Shown: piece after piece, positions 1 through 13,150 of the stretch
Position numbering within the stretch: the stretch's first letter is position 1
Layout: each line of letters begins with the position of its first letter
Origin: Planococcus citri
Lineage: Eukaryota > Arthropoda > Insecta > Hemiptera > Pseudococcidae
NCBI RefSeq assembly: GCF_950023065.1
Contig: NC_088680.1
Coordinates: 15,116,559 to 15,180,558, forward strand
DNA length: 64,000 nucleotides
Direction: 5' to 3'
Program-made: the position numbers and the translations under genes
The notes under the pieces: model-generated
Database searches by the model: none
Told to the model about the DNA's origin: nothing
What the model saw: only the letters and a program-made list of their open reading frames with translations

Positions 1-1730
1 AATAAACTTTAAAACTTGAGATTTTGATTACGAGGATCTTAAGACATCTCTTTCGATCCAGCTTGGTTTCGTTCAAAATAGGAGAGTATCAGTTCTGAAT
101 ATTCCATTGCGAGTGTTGTTTGAAATCTTATGGAAGCATGTTGGAATTTGGTTGGAAAGATAATGTCAACTTTCAAAATGGGCATTCAAAGAATCCGAAT
201 GCAATTTTTGGAGATTTGTCACTCAGGTCTAATGGTGGGGATGAGAGGAATAGAGAGAGGCAAACATATTTAGAATAGAAGACGACTTACTATATTATTT
301 TGATCAGTGATCACTCTCGTGTGGTTGCTCTGGTTCTTGGTACGAGTATGACTCCAGTTTATTCGTTCTATGAGAGCCACTGTCGAAAAAGATGAAAAAG
401 TTGTAAAAAATTTCCGCCAACATGTGATGGAATTTTATCATAGCGTTTTCTCTCGATCAAAATGAAAACCTCATCAAAATAATCACAATAATTATGAGTT
501 TTATGAATTTTAAATATATAGGTATCGTTTTTCTACGTCGAAACAACCAACTAACAACGAGCAAAAGGCAAAAACCCGCTTTGCGATCAGAGAATGCCAG
601 TAGGTAGCTGGTGGCTTGCATGTACTACGTTATTTAAATAATTTATCTCTAGCTATCATAATTTTTGTTGAGAATTACCTAGTCGTTTACATAAATATTT
701 TGTGCAATATGCAATAAATATTTTAGGGACTACCCGAAAAAGGATCGAAGGGAGAAAGGTACCTACCCATCCACAGTTCGCAGAAGTCGATTGGTTGATA
801 CATACATTTACAGGGGGGGGATCATGAAAGAAATGGAAGAGACGAGAAGTTTTCCTTTTGAAATATTGGATGAAGTCACGTGATCACTTGTTTTTATAAT
901 TCCACGGTGCCTGCTGCCTCGTTGAACATTGTGGCACACTTTGTTGCTGAAGTTCGATGACATTATCTTTTTGAAAGATGGATTATGAGATACCTAGTTT
1001 TAAATTCAAACCATTCCACTGGTTTCAAAAGAATTTCCACCTGCAATTTTGTTCCCTTTCTGATCACAGAATATATGTACATTTGTAAGTACTGGGTTGA
1101 GAAATTCATTCGTTTAAAAAATATAGATCAAGTGTGGATTAATTTATATATTCTGGATGATGTAGGTATTATCTTCCTGCTAAGTTGGGGTACATTAATA
1201 ACTTACTCTCATTACACTGAAAAAGAAATATGTTATCCTGTCTTGCAAAATTTTGCTTGTTTTCAAATTCAATGAATTTCTTTAAAAATAAAAATGATTA
1301 CGACGATATTGTGATGAATTACAAAAACCATTATGTACTCAAGTCGATTTTTAGATTACATAATCGTAAAAAATTTGAAAAAAATGGAAAAAGTAATTTG
1401 TGGATGACTTTTAAAGGTCAGAATCAGGATCGATTTGGAGAATTGAAAAAAAAAAAAAAAAAAAAACAACGGAAATGGGAGAAATCATGATTGAGATAAT
1501 TTTTTACATGTATCATAAAAGGTCGAGCTTTCACCTTATTGAAAGCTCGATTTTGTAATTTTGTCATTTCAATCACTTATTTTGAATCTTTGGCCTGTTT
1601 TCTTGAAAGCCACATAATCACATTTGCTCGCGAAGTTCAATCAATCTTGAAACAGGAGCTTGTAAAGTTCCGCTGGTTCGCAAGAGATCGAAAATAATTT
1701 ATTACCTAATTATCAAGAGGGTTCTTCGAT

Positions 1731-2250
1731 TTAAACGAAACCAAGCTAGATCGAAAGAGTATGTCTTGAAAACACGATGACCAAAATTTCTAGAGCCATA
1801 GTTCATTTTTGGATTTTTGGTGAATTTTTGAAAATTTAAAAAAATTGAAAAAACTGTTTTGAGAGAGGTTTTTAAACATTTTCACGAATTGCAATTTTTT
1901 TTTGAGCTAGGTGAACCAATGTAAATACTTCCATTTCTTCAATTCAACATTCACTCATAAACAACTACCAGGTGCTGAAGTTCATTTTTGACTCCCTGGA
2001 GGCTTCAGAACTAGTACCTTGGTGATGTGCGGGAGTTTAATAATTGAAGAAATTACTCAAGCTGGTTCACTTTGCTCGAAAAAATTCATGTTTCTTGAAA
2101 AAGTGGTAATATCCGTCCTTGAAAGAGAAATTTTGTATTTTTTTAATTTTCAAAAATTCGTAAAAAATCCGAAAATGAACTTTAGAACTTGAAATTTTGT
2201 TTACGAGGCTCTTGAGACATCTCTTTCGATCTAGCTTGGTTTCGTTTAAA
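1731..2250. mobile_element. Fold-back (hairpin) element, copy 1
   Basis: The left end reads TTAAACGAAACCAAGCTAG and the right end is its inverse, CTAGCTTGGTTTCGTTTAA. Inverted similarity continues inward for about 200 bases per arm: the left arm has GATGACCAAAATTT and GTTCATTTTTGGATTTTTGG, and the right arm has the matching inverse. A short core around GATGTGCGGGAGTT sits between the arms. No ORF is credible. This is a non-autonomous, hairpin-forming DNA element. Only the right arm is visible at about 1-110, and only the core plus right arm at about 4870-5130. Confidence 0.75.
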
Positions 2251-5200
2251 TAGAAGGGTCTGAACAGTCTATTGCGATTCTTATTTAAAATCGTGAGGAA
2301 GCGCACGTTGGATTGGGTTAGAAAGATAACGTCGACTTTCAGAATGGGTATTCAAAGCATCCAAACGCAATTGTTGAAGATTTGTCGCTCAGGTCTATTG
2401 GTTGAGACGAGAGGAACAGAGAGAGGCAAACATATTTAAAATAGAAGACGACTTACTATATTTTGATCGGTGATCACTTTTAAGTAGGTTCGAAGTTGCA
2501 CGCTGCAGTCACTTATTATACATTTTTGGTATTCATTTAATATGTGTCTCTAACGTATTGAATAATGGTTTTTTGTGATGTATGACTCCATTTGATTCGT
2601 TCTATGAGAGCCACTGTCGAAAAAGACGAAAAAATTGAGGAAAATATCCGCCAGCGTGTGATGAAATTTTATCGTAGTGTTTCCCACGATCAACATGAAA
2701 AATCTCGTCAAAATAATCACAATACGAATTTTGTGAATTTTAAATATGAGCATTTACCCATATTGCTTAATAATTTTAGACTTTCAGCTTGAGTGATGAA
2801 AAGGAACATTTTTATGCACCATATTTCCCAACATAAAGATGATTTTTCCGAACAAATTAAGAGCAGTACGAAACAATTGCCATCAAGGGGATTACAGAAA
2901 ATATATTTATTTAATAGAAGGCTTCATTGTGGCACACTATGTTGCTGAAGTTCGATGACATTATCTTTTCAAAACACGGATTATGAGCAATTTTTAAATT
3001 CAATTCGTTCTACTGGTTTCAAAAAAATTTTCATTTTCGGTTTTGCTCTCTTCTGATCACAAAATGCATGTACTTGGTTGATTTTGAAGCTTTGGCATGT
3101 TTTCTTGAAAGTCACATTAATCATATTTGCTCGAAGTTCAATCTATTTTGAAACACGAGCTTGTGAAGTTCCGCTGGTTTGCAATAGATCGAAAATGCGT
3201 GAAAACGAGGAGGGAGTAGTTCAGTGAAAATAACTGTAGTGAGATAATATTTAGTTGAGAGTTATCTCAACGTAATTTTTCCAATTTTCCTTGATACTTA
3301 GCTACCTATTGCAAAAGTACATTGATAATGATGAACCATATTTTTCATAGACTGCTAAAATGTGAGGTGAAGGTAAATCGTTCAAAAAATTCTAAAGAAA
3401 CTTACTTACTTATCTGGATTTTCAGTGACTGAGTCTAAATCTTTCTATTTTTCGATGTACTTACGTCGTTTTTGTAATGGGACAGGAGCCTGGTAGGGCC
3501 CTACGGAGTCGTATGTCATAATTCATTAATTGGGCCCAGCACTTTTGAATTCATTATCGTCGGAATTTTTTTGATATTGTGACCATGTTTGAGGGCGCTG
3601 ATGGAAAGGTAAAGAGGGGGTTCGGAGACATGAAATTGAAAAATAAACCTTTATATTCGAATTCGGCGTTATAGGGTGAAATTTATTTCAATTCTGATCA
3701 AATTTGGTGATCTTGTGCCCTCTTTCTTAATTCCAATTTTGATCAAATCCAAAGTGAATCTATCCAATTTTTAAAATTCGTTTATCAGAAAAACTGCAAA
3801 AAATCTTCATTTTTGGTCCGAATTGATGCAAATTTGAGTGAATTACGAATTCAAAAAGTCTTAGAATTTTTATCGAATTTGGTAGAAAACTTAATTTTGA
3901 GTTGATAGTCACTCAGAAAAATGTTTAGCTTCGGAGGTGCTTCTGAAGGGAAAATATGGAGTTTCAAAGAGAGAGCATTTTCGAAAAAATATAGTGTTTT
4001 TACGCATTACATTCTACTTAACCTGGTTAGGAAAAAATGGCCCTGTTCCAAAAGATAGTACTTGAGATTCTGCATCGACCTAGGCTATTTTTAGGAGTCT
4101 GTTGATGAGCGGTTGAAAATTTGCAAATTGCAATTATTTTTTGGCAACTTGGCGATTTGCAAATTTTAAACCACTCAGTAGTACCCCGAAAATGGTTCGC
4201 CTGGATCAACGCAGAATCTGAGATACTATATTTGGAACTGATCCATTTTTCCCCAAACAGGTTGAGTAGAGGCAAGAGCAAAAAAAAAACACGATTTTCT
4301 TGAAAATTCTTCCGGTTGAGATTGAAATATACTATGTCTCCCTCTCCAGCAGGCTTCGTTGTTCTTAAATCCGTCGCTGAATTTCGATGACATCTATTTT
4401 TCAAAACTTGAGCAACTGTGAAATTCGACTCGTTTGTCGATTTCAATGGAATTTCCATTATCGATAATCGATTCATAATCACACTGAATTATTGGTGCAT
4501 CGTCGCGTAACCCATTTTCAAGCTGTAAGTATATTTTTTGTATTCTCGTAGGGTCATTTCATTCTAGGAATTCGACATTTAAAAATGTTAATTGCAAAAT
4601 TAAGTCTTTCAATCTCGCTCGATTCTTTTCACGTAAGATCTACTTACTTACTCGTCTTATCACTGAGAAAAACACCAATATATTTTGGACGGTGCTTTGA
4701 AATGATTACTTACCATGTGAACGTGGAAACTGGAAAGAGCCATCACCAAATTCAAGTCGTACAAAGTTGAATTTCACTTGGCAGAATGATGATGTCCTCG
4801 GAAAAGAAAAAAATAATGTCTTACCCTTGTATTTCAGTGATTTGGAATTTTTGGAGGAACTTGAAAAATGGCTGCAGGCTTCAGAATGGTCTCAAAACTA
4901 CGTAGGAATTGTTGATGTGCGGGAGTTGAATTGAAGGAATTGCTCATACTAGTTCACTTTCCCGAAAAAAAAAAAGGTTGAACCTATCGCTCTTGAAACA
5001 GATTTTTTGAATTTTTCAAATGTTCAAAAATTCAATTCGAAAATGAACTTAAGAACTTGAAATTTTTAGTTACGAGGATCTTAAGACATCTCTTTCGATC
5101 CAGCTTGGTTTCGTTCGAATAGGAGAGTCCTAACCCACCGCAACTCGTGGTGTGAGAATTATTTATCTGAAATTAAAAAATTACTTACTCCTTTTGTCTC

Positions 5201-5313
5201 ATGACGTAGTGCAACCTTCATATTAGGTAGCTCCGCGAATAACTGAAAGAAAATAAATTCGAATATACATATACTTAAATTGAAAACTAAACATTATACT
5301 TACTTATATTGTA

Positions 5314-5339
5314 CAGGGTGTTCCAGAATAACCTTTCAC
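5314..5339 (+). repeat. Left terminal inverted repeat of the mariner element
   Basis: These 26 bases start CAGGGTGTTCC and end CCTTTCAC. They are the exact reverse complement of 6638-6663. Such ends are the transposase binding and cleavage sites. Confidence 0.95.
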
Positions 5340-5445
5340 ATTTTGGTGAGCACTGATCTGCGTTCAAATGGTGTTAGGGGAATGGTAAAAGCGGTTCCAG
5401 GTAGCCAACACATGCCGAATTATGTTTCAGTATTAATTTTTTACC

Positions 5446-6525
5446 ATGGAGAAGTGGGCGGCTGTGCAGCGCGCTTTTATTGTAAAGGCCTTTTTCAAAA
5501 ATAATGACTCTTACATTAGTGCAATTCGTGCCTTCCGCAAACATTTTAAACTTACCGGTAAAAGTGAAGTGCCATTGAGGCCAACAGTGAAATTATGGGT
5601 AAAAAACTTCGAGAAAACCGCTCATGCTTGTAAAAATAAGCCTACAGGTCGGAAAAGATCAGTAAGAACGCCAGAAACAACGGACCGAGTAAGGCATTCA
5701 GTACAGACTACCCCTACCACTTCAATACGTAAACGAGCGTTAAATTTAAAAATCAAACCAACTTCTCTGCAACGAATTTTATCTGAAGACCTCAGTTTCC
5801 ATCCATATAAGATTTTAATCATTCAAAAGTTACAAAAAACTGATTTTGTGAGAAGAAAATCATTTGCCGAGGATATGCTTACAAGAATTGATACTGGTGA
5901 GATTCCATTGAACTCGTTACTCTTTACTGATGAAGCTCATTTTTATCTAAACGGTGATGTGAATAAACAAAATATGCGCTACTGGTCGACAGAGAATCCG
6001 ATGATAATACACGAGAAACCTCTACACTCCGCTAAGTTGACTGTTTGGATGGGCGTGGCTAAATTCGGTATAGTGGGACCGTATGTGTTTGATGAAACGG
6101 TGAACGGTGAGAGGTATCGCAAAATGTTAAACGAGTTTCTCATTCCTGAATTGAAACGCAGACACAAGTATAGAGTTACTTGGTTCCAACAGGATGGCGC
6201 TACCTGTCATTCCGCAACGGACACGATTTCTTTATTGCGTGAGCATTTTGGTCATCGAATAATTTCGCTGAACACAGAAATTTCATGGCCACCTCGATCC
6301 CCTGATTTTTCAGCATGTGATTTTTTTTTATGGGGTTACCTCAAGTCAAAAGTATATCAAGATGATCCTAGGACTCTGAAACAGCTCCTAGATAATATTA
6401 TTCGTGAATCAAGACTGATTAGAAGAGAAATGCTCAACAAAGTGTTCAATAATTTTAAAAAACGTTTGGTCGATTGTGTCAAAAATGATGGAAAACATCT
6501 TGGTGGAATAATTTTTAAAACTTAA
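5446..6525 (+). CDS. Tc1/mariner-type transposase, DD41D spacing, 359 aa, intact
   Basis: This is a cut-and-paste DNA transposase acting in the nucleus on the element's own inverted repeats. The N-terminus (residues 1-35, starting MEKWAAVQRAF) resembles the helix-turn-helix DNA-binding domain of insect transposases of this kind. A second helix-turn-helix and a GRKR basic patch lie at about 65-115. The catalytic aspartates are D162 in FTDEAHF, D250 in WFQQDGATCH and D292 in SACDFFLWG. There are 41 residues between the last two, the spacing used for the DD41D (rosa/Visitor-type) group of the superfamily. The length fits the family. The ATG lies in ACCATGG, a good eukaryotic context, 132 bp inside the left end. 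I see no stop or frameshift. The family assignment is certain; the DD41D subgroup comes from my own residue count. Confidence 0.95.
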   Translation: MEKWAAVQRAFIVKAFFKNNDSYISAIRAFRKHFKLTGKSEVPLRPTVKLWVKNFEKTAHACKNKPTGRKRSVRTPETTDRVRHSVQTTPTTSIRKRALNLKIKPTSLQRILSEDLSFHPYKILIIQKLQKTDFVRRKSFAEDMLTRIDTGEIPLNSLLFTDEAHFYLNGDVNKQNMRYWSTENPMIIHEKPLHSAKLTVWMGVAKFGIVGPYVFDETVNGERYRKMLNEFLIPELKRRHKYRVTWFQQDGATCHSATDTISLLREHFGHRIISLNTEISWPPRSPDFSACDFFLWGYLKSKVYQDDPRTLKQLLDNIIRESRLIRREMLNKVFNNFKKRLVDCVKNDGKHLGGIIFKT

Positions 6526-6637
6526 TTTATAATGAAAACTCAAATATATGGTCTAAAAACGGCACATTTCTACTTCATTTTGGTTATAAAAAAATTTCCG
6601 TAACCATTTTTCTCTCAGAGCTACTAATAAAACAAAA

Positions 6638-6663
6638 GTGAAAGGTTATTCTGGAACACCCTG
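6638..6663 (-). repeat. Right terminal inverted repeat of the mariner element
   Basis: This is the reverse complement of 5314-5339 and is followed directly by the flanking TA. Confidence 0.95.
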
Positions 6664-9600
6664 TATGAACATTAAATATGAACTTTAAAACTATCCGAAT
6701 AGAACCGAATGGAAACAAAAACATTTTTGATCAGTGATCACTCTGAGGTAGGGTAGTTGTTCTGGTTTATCATACGCTAATCGTTTTTTGGTATTCATTT
6801 AATGTGCCTCTAACCTATTGAATAATGGTTTTTTGTGATGTATGCCTTCATTTGATTCGTTTTATGAGAGCCATTTGTTGAAAAAGACGAAAAAAATTAA
6901 AGGAAATTCCCGAAAACATGTGCTGGACATAAAAAATCCAATCAAAATAATCACATTTTGATTTTATGAATTTTATGAATTTTAAATACCATATCATTTT
7001 TCTACGTTGAAACAACCAACTAACAAAGAGCAAAAGACAAAAACCGCCTTGCGATCAGAGATTGCGAGTAGGTATATAGCTGGTGGCTTGATTCTAATGG
7101 TGACATCGACTGCTTGTTGAGCTTATTTATAATTTCTTTTTGGCTATCATCATTTTTGTGGAGAATTATCTTATCTAATCGTTTACATAGGTAAATATTT
7201 TCTGCTTTCGATGTTTTTTTAGTCGGATTTGCAAATCCGGCTCAAAGAGACAGATCTACTTTAATGTTGAGTAGGTTAATTTCGAAATGATTTTAAATCA
7301 TCTAATCAACTTTGTACTATTTTTTCATGTTCCAGGTGAGTAAGAATTTATCTCGTTGAATTAAAGAAAATGCCCAAAAGTACGTGGCTGGGTAAGTTAT
7401 TTTTCTGCTTGAAGTGTAATTTAGTCGTCCTCGTTGCTTTTTCGAGGCAAAGTAGATACCATAGAATTCTTTGCTTTTTTGGGCAACAGGAGGAGATGGG
7501 AGCAATTTGGAGGATCGAAAATTTCACCAGAGAGTTTTTAAACACACTTTCAGGCAGTTTTAACGAAAACTGAGATTTTTTGACAGTTATTTTGGCAAAA
7601 AAAAAAAACGAGATTTTTTGATAGCTTCAATGAAGAGGAAAAGATTTTTTGGTGATTTGACCAAATAATTAGAAGCGATTCATGAAATTCTGAATCCATG
7701 TGCAAAAGCTGGTGGCTTGCTTCTATAATGATTATTGACAGCTTGACGAGCTTTATAATTTCTTTCTGGCTGTCATCATTTTTGTGGAGAATTGCCTAGT
7801 TGTTTACATAGGTAGGTAAATATTTTGTGCAATTTTCATTAAATACTTATTTTTGGGAAGAAAACTGAAAAGAGAAAGATACCCTCACCTAACTATATCC
7901 ACAGTTCGCAGAAGTCGATTGGTTGATAGATTTACAAAGGGGAGAGAGAATCATAAACTTTTAAAGTCAAATCGTTCCACTGGTTTCAACAGAATTTCCG
8001 CCTTCGATTCTGCTCCCTTTCTGATCACTGCAGAATGTATGAACTGGGTTGAGAAATTATTCATTCGTGTAAAAAATATAGATCAAGTGTGGATTTATTC
8101 ATATAACCTGGATGATGAATTTTCTTCCTGCTAAAGTTGAGGTACATTAATAACTTACTTTATTTATTACATTGAAAAAAAAAATACGATAACCTGAAAA
8201 ATCTTTATTTGCATTTTTCCTTCAACATCTTTGATTTTCATAATGATTAAATCTTCTTTTTGAACTCAAGGTCGATTTTTATATCACGTGTACTTAAGTA
8301 GGGAACTGATACTTTATCGTGAAAATTTTGAAAAAATGGGTCAAGGAATTTGTATTTGGCTGGTTTTCTTGAAAGCCGCATACTTAATCACATTTGCCCA
8401 AAGTTCGATCAATCTTAAGACACACAAGCTTGTGAAGTTTCGTGGGTTCGCAAAAGATCGCAAATACGTGAAAACGGGGAGGGGCAAGTTTAGTGAAAAT
8501 AACTGTAGTAGGATAATAGTAGGTGAGAGTTTTCTCATCGTATTTTTTCCTCGATACTTAGCTATTGCAAAAGTAAATCGAGGATGATGAATCATATTTT
8601 TTCATCGACTCTACATATCGTTCACAAAATTATAAAGATTAAAGAAATTTACTTACTTATCTGAGTATGTTTCAAAGACTTGCGTTTGGAGTCTTCAAAT
8701 AAAACCATTCTTTCTGAGACTTTTTTGTGGTAGGGCCCTACTGAGTCGTATGTCATAATTCATTAATTGGGCCCAGCATGCATCTGAATTCAGTATCGTC
8801 TAAAACCTATGAATAAAAGCGACACGCGTTTTTATTTTTATTTATTTTGTTTTGATATTGTGACCATAATTCAACGCACTGTTGGGAAGGTAAAGAGAGG
8901 GTTCGGGCACATCGAATTGAAAAATAATTGCCTATATATTCGAATTCGGCGTTATAAGGTGAAATTTATTTCAATTCTGATCAAATTTGGTGATCTTGCG
9001 CCCTCTTTCCCAATTCCGATTTATGATCAAATCCAAATGAATCTATCCCCAACATTGAAAAAATCATTCGTCAGAAAAACCGGATAAAAAATCTTCATTT
9101 TTTATCCAAATATTGTTACCGATTCGGGTGAATTACGAGTACGAATGAAAAAAAGGTGAGATGATTTTGATCCAATGTATTCAAAAACTTGATTTTGACT
9201 ACCCATTCAGTCACGCAGAAAAATGTTTAACTGAGGAGGTGCTTCTGAAAGGGAAATATGGAGTTTCAAAGAGAGGACATTTTTGAAAAAATCGTTTTTT
9301 TTGCATTAACTTCTACTTGATCTGGTTTGGAAAAAATGGCCCCGTTCCAAAATATGGCACTTGAGATTAAAGTTTCTTTAGAAGGTGTGGAAATTAATTT
9401 GGGATCGAATTGTGGGTTTTCAGAAATGTACATTCAGTTTCAGGAAGTTGATCACTCTCAAAATCAATTTTCAGCAATTAAAAAACAAAAAAATCTTTGA
9501 AAGTGGCCAATCTTGAATTATTTTAAACACAAAAAGCTGAAATCTGGGTATAGAGGCACAGCTGACTTATGCTCTTTCCAAAAATTGTGGCCCGTTCCAG

Positions 9601-10109
9601 TGGGAGGTGGTCACCTCGAAAGCCCCCCTCGGAAGTACATGTAATATGAAAACCCAACTTTTACTGCAATTTACCGCACATTGACTGCACTATTTAATGA
9701 ATTTAATTTAACATACATCATCTCGCATAACAAACTAATTTCAATGCGCTACGAAGTTGACTGCAGGTGGATTTCAAGTGGTTTTGGAGCTTCTAGCGAC
9801 GTTTTGAAAATCACTGAAGCCTCCAGTAGATTTCTGAAACTTGAAATTTCAACAAAATTTCATCAAATGCAGATGGAAAGTCGAAATTTACTTACTTTTG
9901 TAAAAAAAGGACCACTTGTGATGCTTTGTATGTACAATTATCCGTCTTCACTTTATGCAGTGTGCATGGTATTCAATTTCAGATGATTCACTAATACTTA
10001 GTAATGGATGATAATAAATTGTGTGCGGATACTTATAGTGGTATGACGAATACGTAATCACGAAAGAAAAAAATGTCTTATTTGACCAGAGGAACGTTTT
10101 GAAGTGAAA

Positions 10110-10674
10110 CTCTTTCATTCGAACAAAACCAAGCTAGATCGAAAGAGCATGTCTTGAAAACACCATGACCAAAATTTAAGGTGCCATATTATAGGTACTT
10201 AGTTGATTTTTGAATTTTAGGCGATTCTTTAAAAATTCAAAAAAGTGGTTTTGAGAGTGGTTTGCAAACATTTTCATTTTTTGACCTAAGCGATCCAACG
10301 TGAAAACTTACTTTCAGTTTATTCGCTTCAACTTCCACACATCAACTACTTACCATTGTGCTGAAGTTCATTTTTGACCATTCCATAGTGATTTCGTATA
10401 AGTTGAAGAAAACTGAAAAAATGCTCGAGGCTTCAAAATGGCCTCAGAACTAGTAATTCTTGATGTGCGGAAGTTGAATTGAAGTAATTACTCATATTAG
10501 TTCACTTTTCTCAAAAAAAAATGTTAATATTGCCCTTGAAACAGATTTTTCAAATTTTTCAAATTTTCAAAAAAACTCCAAAAATCTAAAAATAAACTTT
10601 TAAACTTGAAATTTGGTTACGAGGATATTAAGACATGTCATTCGATCTAGGTTGGTTTCGTTCAAATACGAGAG
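10110..10674. mobile_element. Fold-back (hairpin) element, copy 2
   Basis: This belongs to the same family as the element at 1731-2250. The left arm starts near AACAAAACCAAGCTAGATCG. The right arm ends in GATCTAGGTTGGTTTCGTTC. The core shares GATGTGCGGAAGTTGAATTG with the partial copy near 4915. The arms are imperfect, which suggests an older insertion. No protein is encoded. Confidence 0.75.
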
Positions 10675-13150
10675 TATCCATTCTGAACATTCCATCACGA
10701 GTGTTGTTTGAAATCGCGAGGAAGCATTTTGGAATTGGGCTGGAAAGATAATGTCTACTTTCAGAATGGGCATTCAACGCATCCTAATGTAATTTTTCAA
10801 GATTTTTCGCTCAGTTATAATGGTGGGGATGAAAGGAACAGAGAGACGCAAAAATATTTAAAATAGAAGACAACTTACCTCTCTGATCAGACGATCATTT
10901 TAATTAACCGCTGGTTTTTTTTTTAATAATGTATATTTTTACAAGCTCTGCAAACCGATTTGCTCAAAAAAGTTGAGCCTGTTTTGAGAAACGAGCCCTC
11001 AAAATTTTGGCAATTTCGCAAGAGGTCGAAAATGCGTGAAAATAGCCAAGTTCGTTTCTTCCTCCATCCATCACCTCTTGCTGATGTGAGGTGCATGCAA
11101 CTGTGCTAATTTTATCGGACCATCAGAAACGATATTCGTAAAAAATATGAGTTGAATGGTCCGAATTCATGCAAAGAGGGAATCGCGAATGAAAAAATTT
11201 CACAGGATTTTGATCGAATCCGATGAAAAACTAAATTTCGAGTTGATAGTTACTCAGAACAATTTCCAGCCTCGGAGGTGCTCCTGAAGGATAGATATGG
11301 AATTTCGTAGAGAGTGCATTTTCGAAAAAATTTTTTTGCATTAATTTCTACTCAACATGGTTTGGAAAAAATGGTCTCACTTCAAAAGATGGCATTTGAG
11401 ATTTAAGTTTCTTTAGAAAGCGTGGAAATTTAGTTGGGAAGCTACAAATCGAGTTGTAGTTTTTTCAGGAATGTACATTTAGTTTCAGGAAGTTGATAAT
11501 GATATATAACTCTCAGGACCAATTTCCAGCAATTAAAAAACAAAAAAAAATCTTTGAAAGTTGTCGATCTTGAATTATTTTAAATACAAAAATTCGCCAA
11601 AAATGAATAAACCCATTTGGGCAACTGAAATCTGGGTATGGAGGTATAGGACTTATGCTCTTTCCAAAAATTGTGGCCCTGTTCCAATAAGAGGTGGACA
11701 CCTCGAAAGCCCCCCTTTGAAAGTACAAGTAATTTAAAACCCAACTTTTACTGCAATTTACCGCACATTGACTGCACTATTTAATGAATTAAATTTAACG
11801 CATAATGCAAACTAATTTCGATGCCCTACAAAGTTGACTGCAGCTGGATTTCAAGTAGTTTTGGAGCCTCCGGCGACGTTTTGAAAATCACTGGAACCTC
11901 CGGTAGATTTCTGAAATTTGAAATTTCAACAAAATTTCATCAACTGCAGATGGAAAGCTGAAATTTACTTACTTTTAAAAAAGGATCACTTGAAGTGCAT
12001 AAATGACAACTTACTTCAACAGCGCAACGTTTTGAAGTGGAAATCTCATGTGCCACAGTTAATTTTTGGATTTTAGGCGAATTTTTGAAAGCTCAAAAAA
12101 TTCAAGAAAGTGGTTTTGAGAGTGGGGCTGGAAAGATAATGTTCACTTTCAGAATGGGCATTCAAAGCATCCAAACGTAATTTTTGAAGATTAGTCACTC
12201 AATTATAATGGTGGGGACGAGAGGAACAGGGAGACGCAAAAATATTTAAAATAGAAGACAACTTACTTCTCTGATCAGATGATCATTTAAATTTCAGATC
12301 CAATTATCTTTTGAAAGCGTGGAAATTTATTTGGGAAGCTACAAATCGAGTTGTAGTTTTTCCAGGAATGTACATTTAGTTTCAGGAAGTTGATAATGAT
12401 ATCATTCTCAAAATCAATTTTCAGCAATTAAAAAAAAAATCGTTGAAAGTGGTCAATCTTGAATTTTAAATACCTACAAGAATTCGCCAAAAATGAATAA
12501 ATCCATTTGGGTGCTCTTTCCAAAAATTGTGGCCCTGCTCCAATGAGAGGTGGACACCTCGAAAGCCCCCCCCCCCCCCCCGAAAGTACATGTAATTTAA
12601 AACCCAACTTTTACTGCAATTTACCGCACATTGACTGCACTATTTAAATAGGTACGGATCAATTCAACATAGTTTCGGTATCGTTATTGCCAATTTTTAA
12701 AAAATCGTAAAAATTTTGATAAGTAGATAAGTACCTATTACCTAAGTAAGTAAGTTTTTGGCTATTTTTCTCAACTTCTTGAAATTTAAAATAATGACCA
12801 GAAAATTGGCATCACTGCAAATTCCAAAATGTTTTCGCGGTTTTAGAAACTGCCATTATCTTTTTATGTTTTGGCATAATTAATAGGAAGTACTTATTGG
12901 GAAAGAAAAATATTTTCAAAACGCTAATTTACCCAAAAATAAGTGATTTGCAAATTTTCAACCGCTTAGTAGAACCTTGAAAGTGGTCCTGGATTTTGAT
13001 GACTGTGACCTAGATTGACCCAGAATCTCAGATACTATTTTTAGAACTGGGCAATTTCTTCCAAAACAGGTTGGGTAGAGGCAAAGAGCGAAAAAAAAAC
13101 ACAATTTTCTTGAAAATGTTTCAGATTGAGAACTCAATACATATCTCTTC

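Larger units (their letters stand above)
5314..6663 (+). mobile_element. Intact Tc1/mariner-superfamily transposon
   Basis: The element is 1350 bp. It begins CAGGGTGTTCCAGAAT and ends with the exact inverse, ATTCTGGAACACCCTG. The inverted repeats match without mismatch for 26 bases. TA dinucleotides flank both ends (5312-5313 and 6664-6665), the target duplication typical of this superfamily. One uninterrupted transposase gene fills most of the interior. The element sits inside a copy of the 1-13 kb repeat, between a CTCTTTCGATC block and the next block at about 6710. Perfect ends plus an open frame suggest a fairly recent insertion that may still be active or mobilisable. Confidence 0.96.
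1..13150. repeat. Patchwork of diverged copies of a complex repeat
   Basis: The same blocks recur in order with changes and gaps. A block with CTCTTTCGATC and GGAAAGATAATGTC occurs near 1-310, 2170-2480, 5040-5130, 10580-10900 and 12120-12290. A block with GAGAGCCACTGTCGAAAAAG occurs near 360, 2600 and 6860. A GGGCCC-bounded block occurs near 3500 and 8735. A block reading GAGGTGCTTCTGAA occurs near 3930, 9236 and 11275. A block with ATTTACCGCACATTGACTGC occurs near 9670, 11756 and 12620. The ORFs in this region are not conserved between copies, so I read them as chance ORFs. Apart from the elements listed separately, I see no gene here. Confidence 0.85.

Noticed and set aside
985..1490. Two overlapping plus-strand ORFs (96 and 86 aa)
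   Set aside because: They lie in the 1-13 kb repeat patchwork, and the related copies near 3000 and 7970 break the frames. One ends in a poly-A/lysine run.
4027..4482. 151-residue minus-strand ORF
   Set aside because: It lies within a repeat block also present at 12950-13140 and 47480-47690. The frame is not kept in those copies and no domain is visible.
5622..6167. Minus-strand ORFs across the transposase gene
   Set aside because: Shadows of the transposase in other frames.
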